A stretch of DNA of 64,000 nt from Crossiella sp. CA-258035 (GTDB lineage: Bacteria; Actinomycetota; Actinomycetes; Mycobacteriales; Pseudonocardiaceae), in the NCBI RefSeq assembly GCF_030064675.1, contig NZ_CP116413.1, forward strand, positions 5,178,001 through 5,242,000. Direction: 5' to 3'. A program made the translations under genes and the position numbers. This document shows positions 1 to 8,519 of the stretch, piece after piece (positions within the stretch are counted from its first letter, which is position 1; every line of letters begins with the position of its first letter). Under the pieces are notes generated by a model. It worked only from the letters and a program-made list of their open reading frames with translations, did not search any database and was not told the DNA's origin.

Positions 1-26
1 CACCAGGTGGCGAACCCGGTGGCCAC

Positions 27-63
27 GGCGGCGCCTGCGCGGCAGCACCCCGCAGGCGCCGCC
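27..63. terminator. GC-rich hairpin after the serine hydrolase gene
   Basis: Arms at 27-39 and 51-63 are perfect 13-bp inverted repeats around an 11-nt loop, five bases beyond the stop of the hydrolase on the minus strand. There is no U-tract, as is common for actinobacterial terminators. Nothing else is identifiable in bases 1-67. Confidence 0.6.
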
Positions 64-67
64 GCGC

Positions 68-1231
68 TCAGCCCTCCAACCGCAGCCCACCGGCGCCGAA
101 CTCGGCCGCCAGCAACCGGTCGAAGATCGGGAACCCGGAGTAGTCGTTGGCCACGTGCGCGGTCACCAGGTGGCTGCCGTCCACGGTCCCCATGGCCAGG
201 GTCATCGTCCCCGTGCTCGCCCCGCTGGACCCCCGCAGCACCACCCCGTTGGCCAGGCGCAGCTCGTACACGCCCAGCCCGTACCGGGTGTCGGCCAGCC
301 AGTGCGCACCCGTCGTCGGCACCGTCGTCCACATGTCCGCGTGCTGCGCCGCAGGCAGCAGGTCCCCGGTGATCATGGCACGCAGGAACGAGGTCACATC
401 GTCCAAAGTGGACACGACATCGCCCGCGCCGAAGGCCCAGGAGTTGCTGCACTCGGTGGTGTCCAGGGGCGGCAGGGCGGGGTCCTCCATCTTGGTCTGC
501 CAGTTGTCCGGGGTGACCTCCTCCGGCTGCACGCCCTCGCGCAGGAAGACCTTGGAGAACAGGCGGGGGTGGCGGCCCCGGTAGCCGGTTTCGCAGCGGT
601 CCCTGGCGAAGGTGCCTGCCAAGCCCAGAGGCCGGACCACTGCTCTGTCCACTTCGGACTCGAAGGTGTTACCGGTGACCTGTTCGACGATGGCGGCGGC
701 GAAGTTGAAGCCGCCGTTGGAGTAGAAGAAGCGTTCGCCTGGCCGGCCGACCGGGGGTTCGGACAGGGCGACGCGCAGCACGTCCTGGCGTTCCCAGGCG
801 TCGAAGCGGTGCTTCAGGAAACCGCTGCGGATGTTGACCCGGCGCTGGAACTTCTTGGCCATGCCGGTGGCGAACAGGCCGCTGGTGTTGGCCAGCAGCT
901 GGCGGATGGTGATCTTGGTGGCGTCGTAGGGGCTGTCGTCCATCGAACCGGGCAGCCAGTGCTCGACGGTGTCCTCCAGGGTCAGCCTGCCCTCGGCGGC
1001 CAGGGTGAGCACGGTGGCGGCGGTGAAGCCCTTGGCGATGCTGCCCACGTTGAGCTGTTCGCCGGGCACCCGGCGGGCCCCGGTGAGCGGGTCGGCCAAG
1101 CCCGCCGAACCGAACCACACGCCGTCGCCGTCCTGGATGCGCACCGCGAGGCTGGGCGCGCCGGCCTCGGTCACCGCCCAGTCCAGGATCTCGCGCACCT
1201 TCGGGCGGCCGGAGCTGTGGAAGTCGTTCAT
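68..1231 (-). CDS. Serine hydrolase, class C beta-lactamase / DD-peptidase fold
   Basis: The 387-residue protein belongs to the beta-lactamase/penicillin-binding-protein-like family (esterases, DD-peptidases, class C enzymes). The SxxK nucleophile motif is SIAK (Ser64, Lys67) and the second motif YSN is at 170-172. The third (HxG-like) motif is not clear; GSSGASTG near the C-terminus may fill that place. No signal peptide is evident, so a cytoplasmic esterase or peptidase is as likely as a wall enzyme. The ATG is preceded by AAAGG at good spacing. It lies 60 bp downstream of the SARP regulator on the same strand and is probably co-transcribed with it. The substrate cannot be inferred. Confidence 0.85.
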   Translation of the reverse strand: MNDFHSSGRPKVREILDWAVTEAGAPSLAVRIQDGDGVWFGSAGLADPLTGARRVPGEQLNVGSIAKGFTAATVLTLAAEGRLTLEDTVEHWLPGSMDDSPYDATKITIRQLLANTSGLFATGMAKKFQRRVNIRSGFLKHRFDAWERQDVLRVALSEPPVGRPGERFFYSNGGFNFAAAIVEQVTGNTFESEVDRAVVRPLGLAGTFARDRCETGYRGRHPRLFSKVFLREGVQPEEVTPDNWQTKMEDPALPPLDTTECSNSWAFGAGDVVSTLDDVTSFLRAMITGDLLPAAQHADMWTTVPTTGAHWLADTRYGLGVYELRLANGVVLRGSSGASTGTMTLAMGTVDGSHLVTAHVANDYSGFPIFDRLLAAEFGAGGLRLEG

Positions 1232-1291
1232 GTCACTGCCTTTCGAGCTCGGGTGTCCGGCACACCGTGCTCCGCGGCGATGACAGCGGGC

Positions 1292-4200
1292 TTATACCGC
1301 GCTGACAGGGTCGGCCAGGCGTGTCAGCGCGGACTCCGCGCTCAGCTCCGCGCCGAGCTGAAAGGCCTGGTGGTAGGCGGTTTCGCCGAGTCCGGCGGTG
1401 AGCTGGGCGATGAGCGAGCGGAGCTCGGGGTCGCCGTGGTCGAAGCTGCCGCGCAGGGCCTGGCTCAGGCCCAGGGCGGTGGCCGCGCCGGGGTGGTCGC
1501 CCTCCTGGTGCCGCAGCCGGGCCAGCAACTGGGCGGCGGTGGCGGGTTCGCCGTTGGCCACGGCGGCGGCCAGCGCGGCCGGGAGCAGGGCGCGGGCGGG
1601 GCCGCCCTCGCTCAGCCGGAGCGCGAGCCGGGCGGGCGCCAGCAACCGGTCGGCTTCCGGGAGGCACAGCTGCTCGGCCAGGCCGGCCAGCCGGGCCAGC
1701 GCCTGGCGGGAGCGGTCGAACTCCCCCGCGCGGCGGTGCAGTTCGGCGCGGCCGCGCCAGAGTTCCAGCGCGGTGTGCCGCAGGCCGCGGATCTCGGTCA
1801 GCTCTTCGGCGGTGTCCAGTTCGCGGGCCGCGCCGGGCAGGTCGCCCGCGCGCAGGCGCAGGGTGGCCAGCAGCACCAGGAAAGGCACGTCGTGCTGGGA
1901 CTCCGCGCCTGCGGCCAGTTCGATCGCCCGGGCCGCGTCCGCGATCGCGGTGGGGTGATCACCGCGCAGGCTGTGCGCCTGTGCGCCCAGGGCCAGGGCA
2001 ACCGCGGTCCACAGCCGGTCGCCGGTGGCGGCGAAGCGCTCCGCCGCGTCCGGTTCGGCGGCCAGCAGGGCCAGCACGGCGGCGGCCCAGGGGTCTGGTT
2101 GCGCGCGGCGGTGCAGGGTTTCGGCCAGGTCGGTCAGGCCGAGGCGGTGCGCGATGGGCTGGGTGACGGTGAACAGCAGCGGGTAGCGCTCGTGCGCACC
2201 GGTGCGCAGGCAGTCCTCGATCAGGGCCCGCACCAGGGCCGGGTCGGTGCTGGGGCTGTGCGCGCCGATCAGCGCGTCCAGCGCGGCCAGGGCGGCGCGG
2301 GTCTCGGCGGGCAGGGCCGCGCCCAGGGTGAGCGCCTCGGCGAGGAAGGACTCGGTGCGGGCGTCGTAGCGGAAGGCGTACCAGTACCAGTGCAGCAGCC
2401 CGAACAGCTGGGCCACGGCGGGGGCGTCCCGGCTGTTCAGGGCCGAGCGCAGGGCGAAGACCAGGTTGCCGTACTCAGCGGTGACCAGCGGCAGCGAACC
2501 AGCCTGCGCCGCGGTGCGGACCAGGGGTTCGTGCTCGGCGGCCAGTGCGGCGTAGTGGGCGGTGAACCGGGCCCGGATCCGCGCCCGCTCCGCCTCGGTG
2601 AGCTCCTCGGCGGCGAAGGCGCGGATGCTCTCCAGCATGCGGTAGCCCGAACCGGTGCGCTCCACCAGCGAGCGGTCCACCAGCGCGTCCAGCAGGTAGG
2701 CCGACGCGCCCTCGGCGCAGACCGCCTCCACCGCCTCCGCCCCGGCCGCGGCGGGGAAGAAGGACAGCCGCCGGGCCAGCGCCCGTTCCGCCTCGGTGAG
2801 CAGTTCCCAGCTCCACTCGATCACCGCGCGCAGTGTGCGCTGGCGGGGCAGCGCCGCCCGGTTCCCGGTGGTCAGCAGGCGGAAGCGGTCATCCAGCCTG
2901 CGTGCGATCTGGCCGATGTCCATCGAGCGCAACCGGGCCGCGGCCAGCTCCAGCGCCAGCGGCAGCCCGTCCAGCTGCCGCACCACCTGCAGCACATCGT
3001 CCACAGTGGACTCATCGAGTGCGAAGCCCGGCCGGACCGCGGCCGCGCGGTCCAGGAACAGCCGCACCGCGGGCGATTCGGCCGAGCCCTCCGGAGGCAG
3101 GGCCAGCGGCCCGAGGCGGCACAGCGCTTCGCCGATGATCTCCAGCGGTTCCCGGCTGGTGGCCAGCACGGTCAGCCGGGGCCGGGCCTCCAGCAGCGCG
3201 CGGACCACCTCGGCGGCCCCGGCGGCCAGGTGTTCACAGTTGTCCAGCACCAGCACGGCGTCCCCGGTGCCGAGCAGTGCGGCCACCCGGGCAAGTGGAT
3301 CACCTGAGCCGCCGGAGCGGTCGCCTGCGCTGAGCGCGCCCAGGATGGCGGTGGCGATCCCGGCCGGGTGCTCCACCGCGGCCAGCGGCACCAGCCACAG
3401 CCGCCCGTCCCGGTGCGCCCGGTGCCGCGCGGCCGCCGCCACCGCCAGACTGGTCTTGCCGACGCCGCCGGGCCCGGTGACGGTCACCAGCCGCGCGGAG
3501 TCCAGCAGACCCGCCAGCAGCGCCAGTTCTCCTTCTCTGCCAACGAAAGAGGTCAGCCGCGCGGGCAGCCGTCCCGGGGCGGGGCCGGTGCGGTCCAGCT
3601 CGCCGCGCAGCACCGCGAGCTGGACGCCGCGCAGTTCGGCCGAGGGGTCGACGCCCAGGTCCTCGGCCAGCCTGCCGCGGGCCTGCTCGTAGACGGCCAG
3701 CGCCTCGGACTGGCGGCCCGCCGCGGCCAGCGCCCGCATCCGCAGCCCGATCAGCCGCTCCCGCAACGGACGCGCGGCGCAGGCCGCCTCCAGATCGGCC
3801 AGCAGTTCGCCGGACCGGCCGAGCCGCAGCTCCGCCTCGAACCGGTCCTCGGCCGCCCCGGCGCGCAGTTCGGCCAGCCGCGCCCCGGCGGCCTCGGCGA
3901 ACACCGCGTCCACATCGGCGAACGCGGTGCCCTGCCAGAGTTCCAGGGCTTCCGCGAGCGTGCCCGCGGCCCGCGCCGGATCCTTGAGCTCCCGCCTGCC
4001 CTGGGCGGCCAGCTGCTCGAACCGGTGCGCGTCCACGATGTGGGCGGGCAGCGCCAGCCGGTACCCCGCGGGCAGCGATTCAACCGCACCGGCGGGCAGC
4101 GCGCGCCGCAGCCGGTGCACCAAGGCGTGCAGGGTGTTGGGCACCCCGTCCGCGCCCCAGATGTCGGCCAGCAGCACCTCGGCGGGCACCACCCGCCCCG

Positions 4201-4312
4201 CCGAGAGCGCGAGCCGGGCCAGCAGCGCGCGCAACCGGGCCCCGGCCAGCTCCACCGGGACCCCGTCCGCGCCGAAGGCCCGCACCGGACCCAGCACCTC
4301 CACCCGCAGCAC
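1292..4312 (-). CDS. SARP/AfsR-type transcriptional regulator (winged helix, BTAD, NB-ARC, TPR)
   Basis: A large regulator of about 1006 residues. It starts with an OmpR-like winged helix (about 1-90) and a bacterial transcriptional activation domain (about 95-240). An NB-ARC-type ATPase follows, with Walker A GPGGVGKT at 280-287 and Walker B VLVLDNCEHL. The C-terminal half is alpha-helical, alanine- and leucine-rich and TPR-like. Such proteins activate secondary-metabolite or stress genes. The chosen GTG start has GGGAGG just upstream and gives the usual SARP N-terminus (VLRVEVLGPV). The frame stays open upstream, but that part does not look like SARP sequence. The gene is followed by the serine hydrolase. 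Its target is unknown, and the terpenoid cluster is more than 20 kb away. Confidence 0.9.
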   Translation of the reverse strand: MLRVEVLGPVRAFGADGVPVELAGARLRALLARLALSAGRVVPAEVLLADIWGADGVPNTLHALVHRLRRALPAGAVESLPAGYRLALPAHIVDAHRFEQLAAQGRRELKDPARAAGTLAEALELWQGTAFADVDAVFAEAAGARLAELRAGAAEDRFEAELRLGRSGELLADLEAACAARPLRERLIGLRMRALAAAGRQSEALAVYEQARGRLAEDLGVDPSAELRGVQLAVLRGELDRTGPAPGRLPARLTSFVGREGELALLAGLLDSARLVTVTGPGGVGKTSLAVAAAARHRAHRDGRLWLVPLAAVEHPAGIATAILGALSAGDRSGGSGDPLARVAALLGTGDAVLVLDNCEHLAAGAAEVVRALLEARPRLTVLATSREPLEIIGEALCRLGPLALPPEGSAESPAVRLFLDRAAAVRPGFALDESTVDDVLQVVRQLDGLPLALELAAARLRSMDIGQIARRLDDRFRLLTTGNRAALPRQRTLRAVIEWSWELLTEAERALARRLSFFPAAAGAEAVEAVCAEGASAYLLDALVDRSLVERTGSGYRMLESIRAFAAEELTEAERARIRARFTAHYAALAAEHEPLVRTAAQAGSLPLVTAEYGNLVFALRSALNSRDAPAVAQLFGLLHWYWYAFRYDARTESFLAEALTLGAALPAETRAALAALDALIGAHSPSTDPALVRALIEDCLRTGAHERYPLLFTVTQPIAHRLGLTDLAETLHRRAQPDPWAAAVLALLAAEPDAAERFAATGDRLWTAVALALGAQAHSLRGDHPTAIADAARAIELAAGAESQHDVPFLVLLATLRLRAGDLPGAARELDTAEELTEIRGLRHTALELWRGRAELHRRAGEFDRSRQALARLAGLAEQLCLPEADRLLAPARLALRLSEGGPARALLPAALAAAVANGEPATAAQLLARLRHQEGDHPGAATALGLSQALRGSFDHGDPELRSLIAQLTAGLGETAYHQAFQLGAELSAESALTRLADPVSAV

Positions 4313-4322
4313 CCCGCCGACG

Positions 4323-4442
4323 TTACCTCCCTGCCGCCAGGAGCTGTTCCGGCGCCACCCGCGCCCCGTCCCCGCGCACCAGCCCGGCGACCTCCGCCGC
4401 CCGCGGCGCGCAGGGAAGCGCCATCCCGAGCGCGGCATGCTG
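4323..4442 (-). pseudogene. 3'-end fragment of an unidentified gene
   Basis: A minus-strand frame ending in TAA at 4323 reads MALPCAPRAAEVAGLVRGDG and continues to LLAAGR, with strong third-position G/C. Upstream of about 4440 the same frame loses coding character, because the opposite strand becomes the coding one. It looks like the preserved tail of a gene whose 5' part was replaced. It ends 10 bp before the SARP start. A real very short gene is possible. The family is not recognised. Confidence 0.3.
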
Positions 4443-4559
4443 ATGCTGGCCGGTCCCGGCTGGGCGGCGGTGGAGCTGCCCGAACAGGCCCGGCGGGTGC
4501 ACCAGCTGCGCGAGGCGGTGCGGATCATCGACGGCGCGGTCAGCAGGCGCTGGGGCTGA
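4437..4559 (+). pseudogene. 3'-end fragment of an unidentified gene
   Basis: The plus-strand frame from ATG 4437 to TGA 4559 encodes 40 residues (MLMLAGPGWAAVELPEQARR onward, ending DGAVSRRWG) with almost exclusively G/C-ending codons. There is no clear ribosome-binding site. It abuts the oppositely oriented fragment at 4323-4442, so the two tails meet tail-in at about 4440, as after a deletion or rearrangement. The family is not recognised. Confidence 0.35.
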
Positions 4560-4584
4560 TTGGGCTAGCCGTGATCGCCCTTGA

Positions 4585-4614
4585 CTCAATGCGCACTCCC
4601 ATTTGCGCATTGAG
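4585..4614. terminator. Perfect 11-bp hairpin
   Basis: Arms 4585-4595 and 4604-4614 (CTCAATGCGCA and its complement) flank an 8-nt loop, 25 bp after the stop of the plus-strand gene fragment. It is probably that gene's old terminator; an operator role cannot be excluded. Confidence 0.45.
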
Positions 4615-4889
4615 CGGCACGAATTTCCCAGAACAAGATTTCTGACCTCAACGCCCGACCACCGACAGCACTCGAAACTCGGCAGTCTTGCGATTCTGGG
4701 CCGAGGGCATGATCACCCGTCCCCGTCTCGACGAGTGCGGTGGCTTCGGAACGTTGCGGATGACTCCCTCTGGAACAAGCGAAGCCGGAACGGTGGCAAT
4801 GCGCACTCGGTCTGCAGTTGAGCGCGACACCCAGCGCTATCCTCGGTGCAGCCAGCCCCGACAACGGACGGCGGTGGTCAGGGCAAACT

Positions 4890-5316
4890 ATGAAGATGCG
4901 GAAGTTGTTCAGCGGGGGGTTCCGCCGCGCGAGACCAGTCCGGAGGCGCAGTCTCGGCATGCGCCTCAGTCCGAAGCGGAAGTCGGCAAAGCCACCGCGG
5001 CCGAGGGTATGGCGCGAGGTGTTCCAGCGTGGACTGCGGCGATTGCCAAAGGCGGTGTCAGTGCGGCTACTCGGCCAAGTCACGCACATCTTGATGGCGG
5101 TCGGGCTCGGGGTACTCGCGGTCAAGGCAGGTCAGGAGACCGGGAGCGTCCTGTTCGCAGTGCTGACGTACGGGATGACGCTGGACAAAGAACTACCGGA
5201 CCGGGATCGAGCTGGAAGACCCCGAAGCGCTGGACCGCCGGTACCCGTACTACGACCCCATCACGAGCCTGCCGGAGACCGGTCGGCAGTGGTGGAGCGA
5301 GCACCAGAACGGCTGA
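4890..5316 (+). pseudogene. Frameshifted small membrane-protein gene (decayed family, copy 1)
   Basis: From ATG 4890 one frame encodes a basic N-terminus, then a hydrophobic stretch (HILMAVGLGVLAVKAG), ending TYGMTLDK. At the AAAG run near 5190 the sensible reading moves one base forward and continues NYRTGIELEDPEALDRRYPY to SLPETGRQWWSEHQNG and a stop at 5314-5316. The intact product would be about 141 residues with one or two membrane segments. The same C-terminal coding block recurs, also broken, at about 36.98-37.17 kb and 52.26-52.45 kb. A sequencing error or programmed shift could also explain the break. The remainder of 4615-5486 shows no other supportable gene. Confidence 0.5.
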
Positions 5317-5329
5317 TCAACACGACGGT

Positions 5330-5354
5330 CCGGAGCCCGAAAATCGGGTTCCGG
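5330..5354 (+). terminator. Hairpin closing pseudogene copy 1
   Basis: An 11-bp stem (one G-U pair) with an AAA loop lies 13 bp after the copy 1 stop. A diverged version of the same hairpin is at 52450-52474 behind copy 3, so it belongs to the repeated unit. Confidence 0.5.
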
Positions 5355-5486
5355 ACCGATCGTTCCAGCACCCTCGGCGACGACCAGAAGATGCGGTCGT
5401 TTCGGTAGCCGACTGACCGCGGCGGAATCAGCGCAGCGGTACTGGTGCGCGAAGGTGGTCGAGACCTGTGGTCGTGCAGGGCCTGG

Positions 5487-6236
5487 CTACGGAGCTGAGC
5501 GAGGTGCGTTGACCTTCGTCAACCCGGCGACCGCGGACGATCGTGCGATCACCTGCTGCGCGACGTCGGAGAGGAACTCGTTGTTGTCGCGGGCATACCT
5601 CCTCATCAAGGAGAACGCCTCCGCGATGCCGATCTGCAGGCGTTCGGTCAGGATCCCCTTCGCCTGTTCGATCACGATCCGGCTGTTGAGCGCGGTCTGC
5701 AACTGTTCGGCGACCATCTCGCTGTGCCGCAGCGCCCGCACCTGCAGGATGCTGATCGTCGCCACGTTGGCCAAGGACTGCGCCAGCGCGGTCGCCTCAG
5801 CCGGTATGTCACCCGCGGAGGTCCGGAACAGGTTCAACGCGCCGATGACCTGCTCGCGCAACCGCATCGGCACCGCGTGGACCGCGGCGAAACCCTGTTC
5901 CCGCGCCACCGCGGCGAACCTCGGCCAGCGCTGCGGCTCCTCGTTCAGATCCGCGCATGCCACGGGCGCGCCGGTGGCGAAGCAGTCCAGGCACGGGCCC
6001 TCTTCGTCCTGGAGCTGGAACAACTCCAGCAACCGGGCCTGTTCGGTGGAGGCGGCCACCAGGTTCAGCGCGCCCCGCTGGTCCACCAGCAGGATCCCGG
6101 CCGCGTCCACCTCCAGCAGCTCGACGCAGCGCTCGGTCAGGGTGTGCAGGAAGTCGATGGTGTCGAACCCCAGCACGAGCGTGTCCGCCAGCTCGACGAA
6201 GGTCTGCGCGACCCGCCGGTCCAACACGTGACTCAC
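5487..6236 (-). CDS. GAF and ANTAR domain protein (antitermination regulator)
   Basis: The 249-residue protein has a GAF sensor domain (about 20-165) followed by an ANTAR RNA-binding domain (about 170-230). The ANTAR core is canonical: VIEQAKGILTERLQIGIAEA and FSLMRRYARD. ANTAR proteins bind paired hexanucleotide stem-loops in nascent RNA and prevent transcription termination; GAF supplies the signal input. The start overlaps the stop of the upstream GAF-ANTAR gene by 4 bp, so the two are translationally coupled and may act together. The ligand is unknown. Pairs like this are common in actinomycetes. Confidence 0.9.
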   Translation of the reverse strand: MSHVLDRRVAQTFVELADTLVLGFDTIDFLHTLTERCVELLEVDAAGILLVDQRGALNLVAASTEQARLLELFQLQDEEGPCLDCFATGAPVACADLNEEPQRWPRFAAVAREQGFAAVHAVPMRLREQVIGALNLFRTSAGDIPAEATALAQSLANVATISILQVRALRHSEMVAEQLQTALNSRIVIEQAKGILTERLQIGIAEAFSLMRRYARDNNEFLSDVAQQVIARSSAVAGLTKVNAPRSAP

Positions 6237-6964
6237 CTCTTCTTCTCATGGGTCTCCGGGGTGAACCTCAGTCTGCGCTCGACCACGTCGGCGGCCACCT
6301 CGGAAAGCCGCCGGCCGGTGAGGTATGCGTGCGCCCGCAACCGCAGGAACGCCTGGCCGAGATCGGTGTCCAGCTGCACCGACATCATGCCGGTGGCCTG
6401 GTGCACCACCGCCCAGCGGCCTTCCGGCTCGGCGTGCGACAACTCGCCTGCCTCCGCCGCCGGCGCCGCGGGCCGGCTGAGCAACAGCGTGGTCACGGTG
6501 TCCGCGCACAGCAAGGCGTCGGCGAGCTCATCCCGCGAGAGCGGGCCGTCGACGTCCCGGCAGATCTCCAGCGCGCCGAGCGCGATCGCTCCCAGCGTCA
6601 AGGGGATCACGAACACCGCCGCCGCACCCGCGGCCAGCGCGGCCGGGGCGAAGGCGGGCCAGCGCTTCGAGCTCCAGGCGTTGGCCAGTTGCGGCACGAA
6701 CACCGGCTGGTTCTGCCGCACGGCCTCCGAGACGGGGCCCTCGCCCAGGGTGACCTGCAGCTCGGCCATCTCGTCTCCCACTGGTCCGACGACCTCGAGC
6801 GGTTGCACGGTGCCGACCAGGTAGACCGCCACCCCTACCGCGGTCAACCGGTCCCGGCAGGCCAGACAGACATGGCTGACGTTGATGGGTTCGCGGTCGG
6901 AACTGGCGATCTCATCGATCATCACCAGGATGTCGCGGTGCCGGTCCGGGCCCACGTCGGTCAC
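6233..6964 (-). CDS. GAF and ANTAR domain protein, first gene of the pair
   Basis: The 243-residue protein has an N-terminal GAF domain (about 15-165) and a C-terminal ANTAR-like helical segment (about 175-235). The ANTAR part is more diverged than in the partner (HQATGMMSVQLDTDLGQAFL in place of the usual Q-A-x-G-x-L core), so RNA binding may be weaker or altered. Two cysteines (SHVCLAC) sit near the start of the GAF domain. It overlaps the downstream GAF-ANTAR gene by ATGA and is the promoter-proximal gene. The divergent neighbour at 7133 encodes a sigma-region-2-like protein. Confidence 0.85.
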   Translation of the reverse strand: MTDVGPDRHRDILVMIDEIASSDREPINVSHVCLACRDRLTAVGVAVYLVGTVQPLEVVGPVGDEMAELQVTLGEGPVSEAVRQNQPVFVPQLANAWSSKRWPAFAPAALAAGAAAVFVIPLTLGAIALGALEICRDVDGPLSRDELADALLCADTVTTLLLSRPAAPAAEAGELSHAEPEGRWAVVHQATGMMSVQLDTDLGQAFLRLRAHAYLTGRRLSEVAADVVERRLRFTPETHEKKR

Positions 6965-7132
6965 CTCTCGCCACCTGAGATCCTGGCCGGTCCAGCCTAG
7001 TCCTCCCCCGTACGGGCAAGCACGTCACCCGGTCGCGAACCATCACCACGGGTGACCGGCACTATGCTCAACGCTCTCATCTCACCGCCCCAGACCCCGG
7101 CGGCGCCACGACTTCAGAGCGGAAGTGCTGTC

Positions 7133-7450
7133 ATGTCCGGGGACTGCTTCACTGCGTCGTTCCCTGAGTTGCTCACCCGAATCCAGGACCGCGAGTGGGC
7201 GGCGATGGTGGAACTGCACGACCACCTCAGCGAGGCGGTGTTCCAAGCCTGCCACGCCATCACCGACGACGAACTGGCCGCCGAACTGATCACCATCGGC
7301 GTGTTCGTCCATGTCTGGGACAACCCCGCCGCGCTGTCCGGGCCCAACGCCCCGGCGAACGCGGGCGTGCTCAGCAGCAGGATGGTGGCCCAGGCCCTGC
7401 ACCGGGCCGTGCTCTGGCGTGTCGAGGAGCCGCCGGGGGAACTCGGCTAG
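7133..7450 (+). CDS. Small sigma-70 region 2-like protein
   Basis: A 105-residue protein (MSGDCFTASFPELLTRIQDR). The helical pattern resembles region 2 of ECF sigma factors (AAELITIGVFVHVWDNPAAL corresponds to the helix that contacts core polymerase and the -10 element). No region 4 or second HTH follows; the stop comes at about 105 residues. It could be a single-domain sigma-like regulator or a relic. The ATG at 7133 is preferred because homology begins there, although the frame is open back to 7052. It is divergent from the GAF-ANTAR pair and followed at once by a strong hairpin. Confidence 0.6.
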   Translation: MSGDCFTASFPELLTRIQDREWAAMVELHDHLSEAVFQACHAITDDELAAELITIGVFVHVWDNPAALSGPNAPANAGVLSSRMVAQALHRAVLWRVEEPPGELG

Positions 7451-7454
7451 GCAC

Positions 7455-7489
7455 AGCGAAGCCGCCCGTGGCGTACGGGCGGCCTCGCT
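7455..7489. terminator. Bidirectional hairpin between convergent genes
   Basis: A near-perfect inverted repeat with core GCCGCCCGT / ACGGGCGGC and flanking AGCGA / TCGCT lies between the stop at 7450 (plus) and the stop at 7526 (minus). Confidence 0.75.
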
Positions 7490-7525
7490 CCTGACCGGGT
7501 GGCACCTGGCTATCGCGGAGCCGGG

Positions 7526-8374
7526 TTACCCAGTGCAGTTCGGGACCGCCGGGACGCTGCCGACGCAGTTGTTCGGCGTGTTGGCGCTGATCGGCGAGTT
7601 GGTGGTGGTCATGGTGCCGCCCACCCGGAAGACGCCGCCCGCGGTCAGCAACGCCTGGTTGCCGGACACCGCGGTCTGGGTCATGGTGGTCGCGGTCGAG
7701 CTGACCGTGGCGATGCCGCCGCCTTCTGATCCGGTGTTGCCGTTGACGGGCATCGGGCTGCCGGAGACGCCGGTGGTGGTCAGCGTGCCGCGCTGACCGT
7801 TGTAGATGCCGCCGCCCCGCAGCAGCGAGGTGTTGCCGGAGACCGGGCTCCTGGTGAACGTCGCGGCGGGCGCGCCGCCCCTCGGGGTGTCGGCGTTGGC
7901 CAGGCCGCCTCCGTTGAGCGTGGCCAGGTTGCCGGTCAGGCTGCTGCTGGTGAGGGTCACCGCGCCGCGGTTGAGGATGCCGCCGCCGTCGCCGACCACG
8001 CTGCCGTTGGTGATCGCGACCGAGGTGGTCAGGGTGAGGTTGCCGGTGGCGGCGACCTCGGCGATGCGGAAGAGCAGCAGCGAGTTCCGCGTGATGACCG
8101 CCGGACCGAGCATCTCGATCCGAGTGGTGATCACCGGCAGCCCGGTGGTCAGGCCGCCGTGCGGGGAGGTCAGGGCATAGGTGCAGCCACCGGCCAGCGC
8201 GAGGGTGTCCGCGGCGGCGGTGGAGTTGGCCAGGTTGACCGCCGCCACCAGGGCGCTCTCGCTGCAGGCCACCGGGATGGTGATCGCGTGGGCGGCCGGG
8301 GCCACCATGGTCATGCCGCCGACCACGACGGTGGCCCCGAGCAGGGCCTTGACGGCTGTGCGGATGTTTCGCAT
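7526..8374 (-). CDS. Secreted beta-helix-like repeat protein (paralogue A)
   Basis: A 282-residue exported protein with signal peptide MRNIRTAVKALLGATVVVGG ending near AAHA. The mature part contains repeated T-L-T-x-S and G-N-x-x-x-x-G-G-G-I/L units (GDGGGILNRGAVTLTSS, LNGGGLANA, LRGGGIYNGQRG), typical of right-handed parallel beta-helix or polymorphic-membrane-protein-like repeats. It ends with the motif NNCVGSVPAVPNCTG, shared with the neighbouring paralogue; its two cysteines could form a terminal disulphide cap. The ATG at 8372-8374 has AGAAGG upstream. It is very rich in Thr, Gly, Ala and Asn. No enzymatic motif is visible; a surface or adhesive role is only a guess. Confidence 0.75.
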   Translation of the reverse strand: MRNIRTAVKALLGATVVVGGMTMVAPAAHAITIPVACSESALVAAVNLANSTAAADTLALAGGCTYALTSPHGGLTTGLPVITTRIEMLGPAVITRNSLLLFRIAEVAATGNLTLTTSVAITNGSVVGDGGGILNRGAVTLTSSSLTGNLATLNGGGLANADTPRGGAPAATFTRSPVSGNTSLLRGGGIYNGQRGTLTTTGVSGSPMPVNGNTGSEGGGIATVSSTATTMTQTAVSGNQALLTAGGVFRVGGTMTTTNSPISANTPNNCVGSVPAVPNCTG

Positions 8375-8411
8375 AACGCCTTCTGTTCCAACATATAACT
8401 GTGCACGAAAA

Positions 8412-8447
8412 GGACCCCGGTTCGCAGAATCTGCGCCACCGGGGTCC
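8412..8447 (-). terminator. Hairpin with T-tract between the two repeat-protein genes
   Basis: Outer 9-bp arms (GGACCCCGG / CCGGGGTCC) enclose an inner 5-bp stem (CGCAG / CTGCG). Read on the minus strand the hairpin is followed by TTTTCG, so it can terminate the upstream gene (8520-9350) before the next one. Confidence 0.65.
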
Positions 8448-8519
8448 AGGGTTGCATCACTCAAGCTACGCCCTTGTCCGGCGAGCGCATACCGCCGTAC
8501 GCCGATTGGCCGAATGACT

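Noticed and set aside
155-3307. A 1050-residue open frame on the plus strand
   Set aside because: It runs antisense to the hydrolase and SARP genes, its composition is Gln/Gly/Arg-rich as expected for a shadow of high-GC codons, and no domain is visible.
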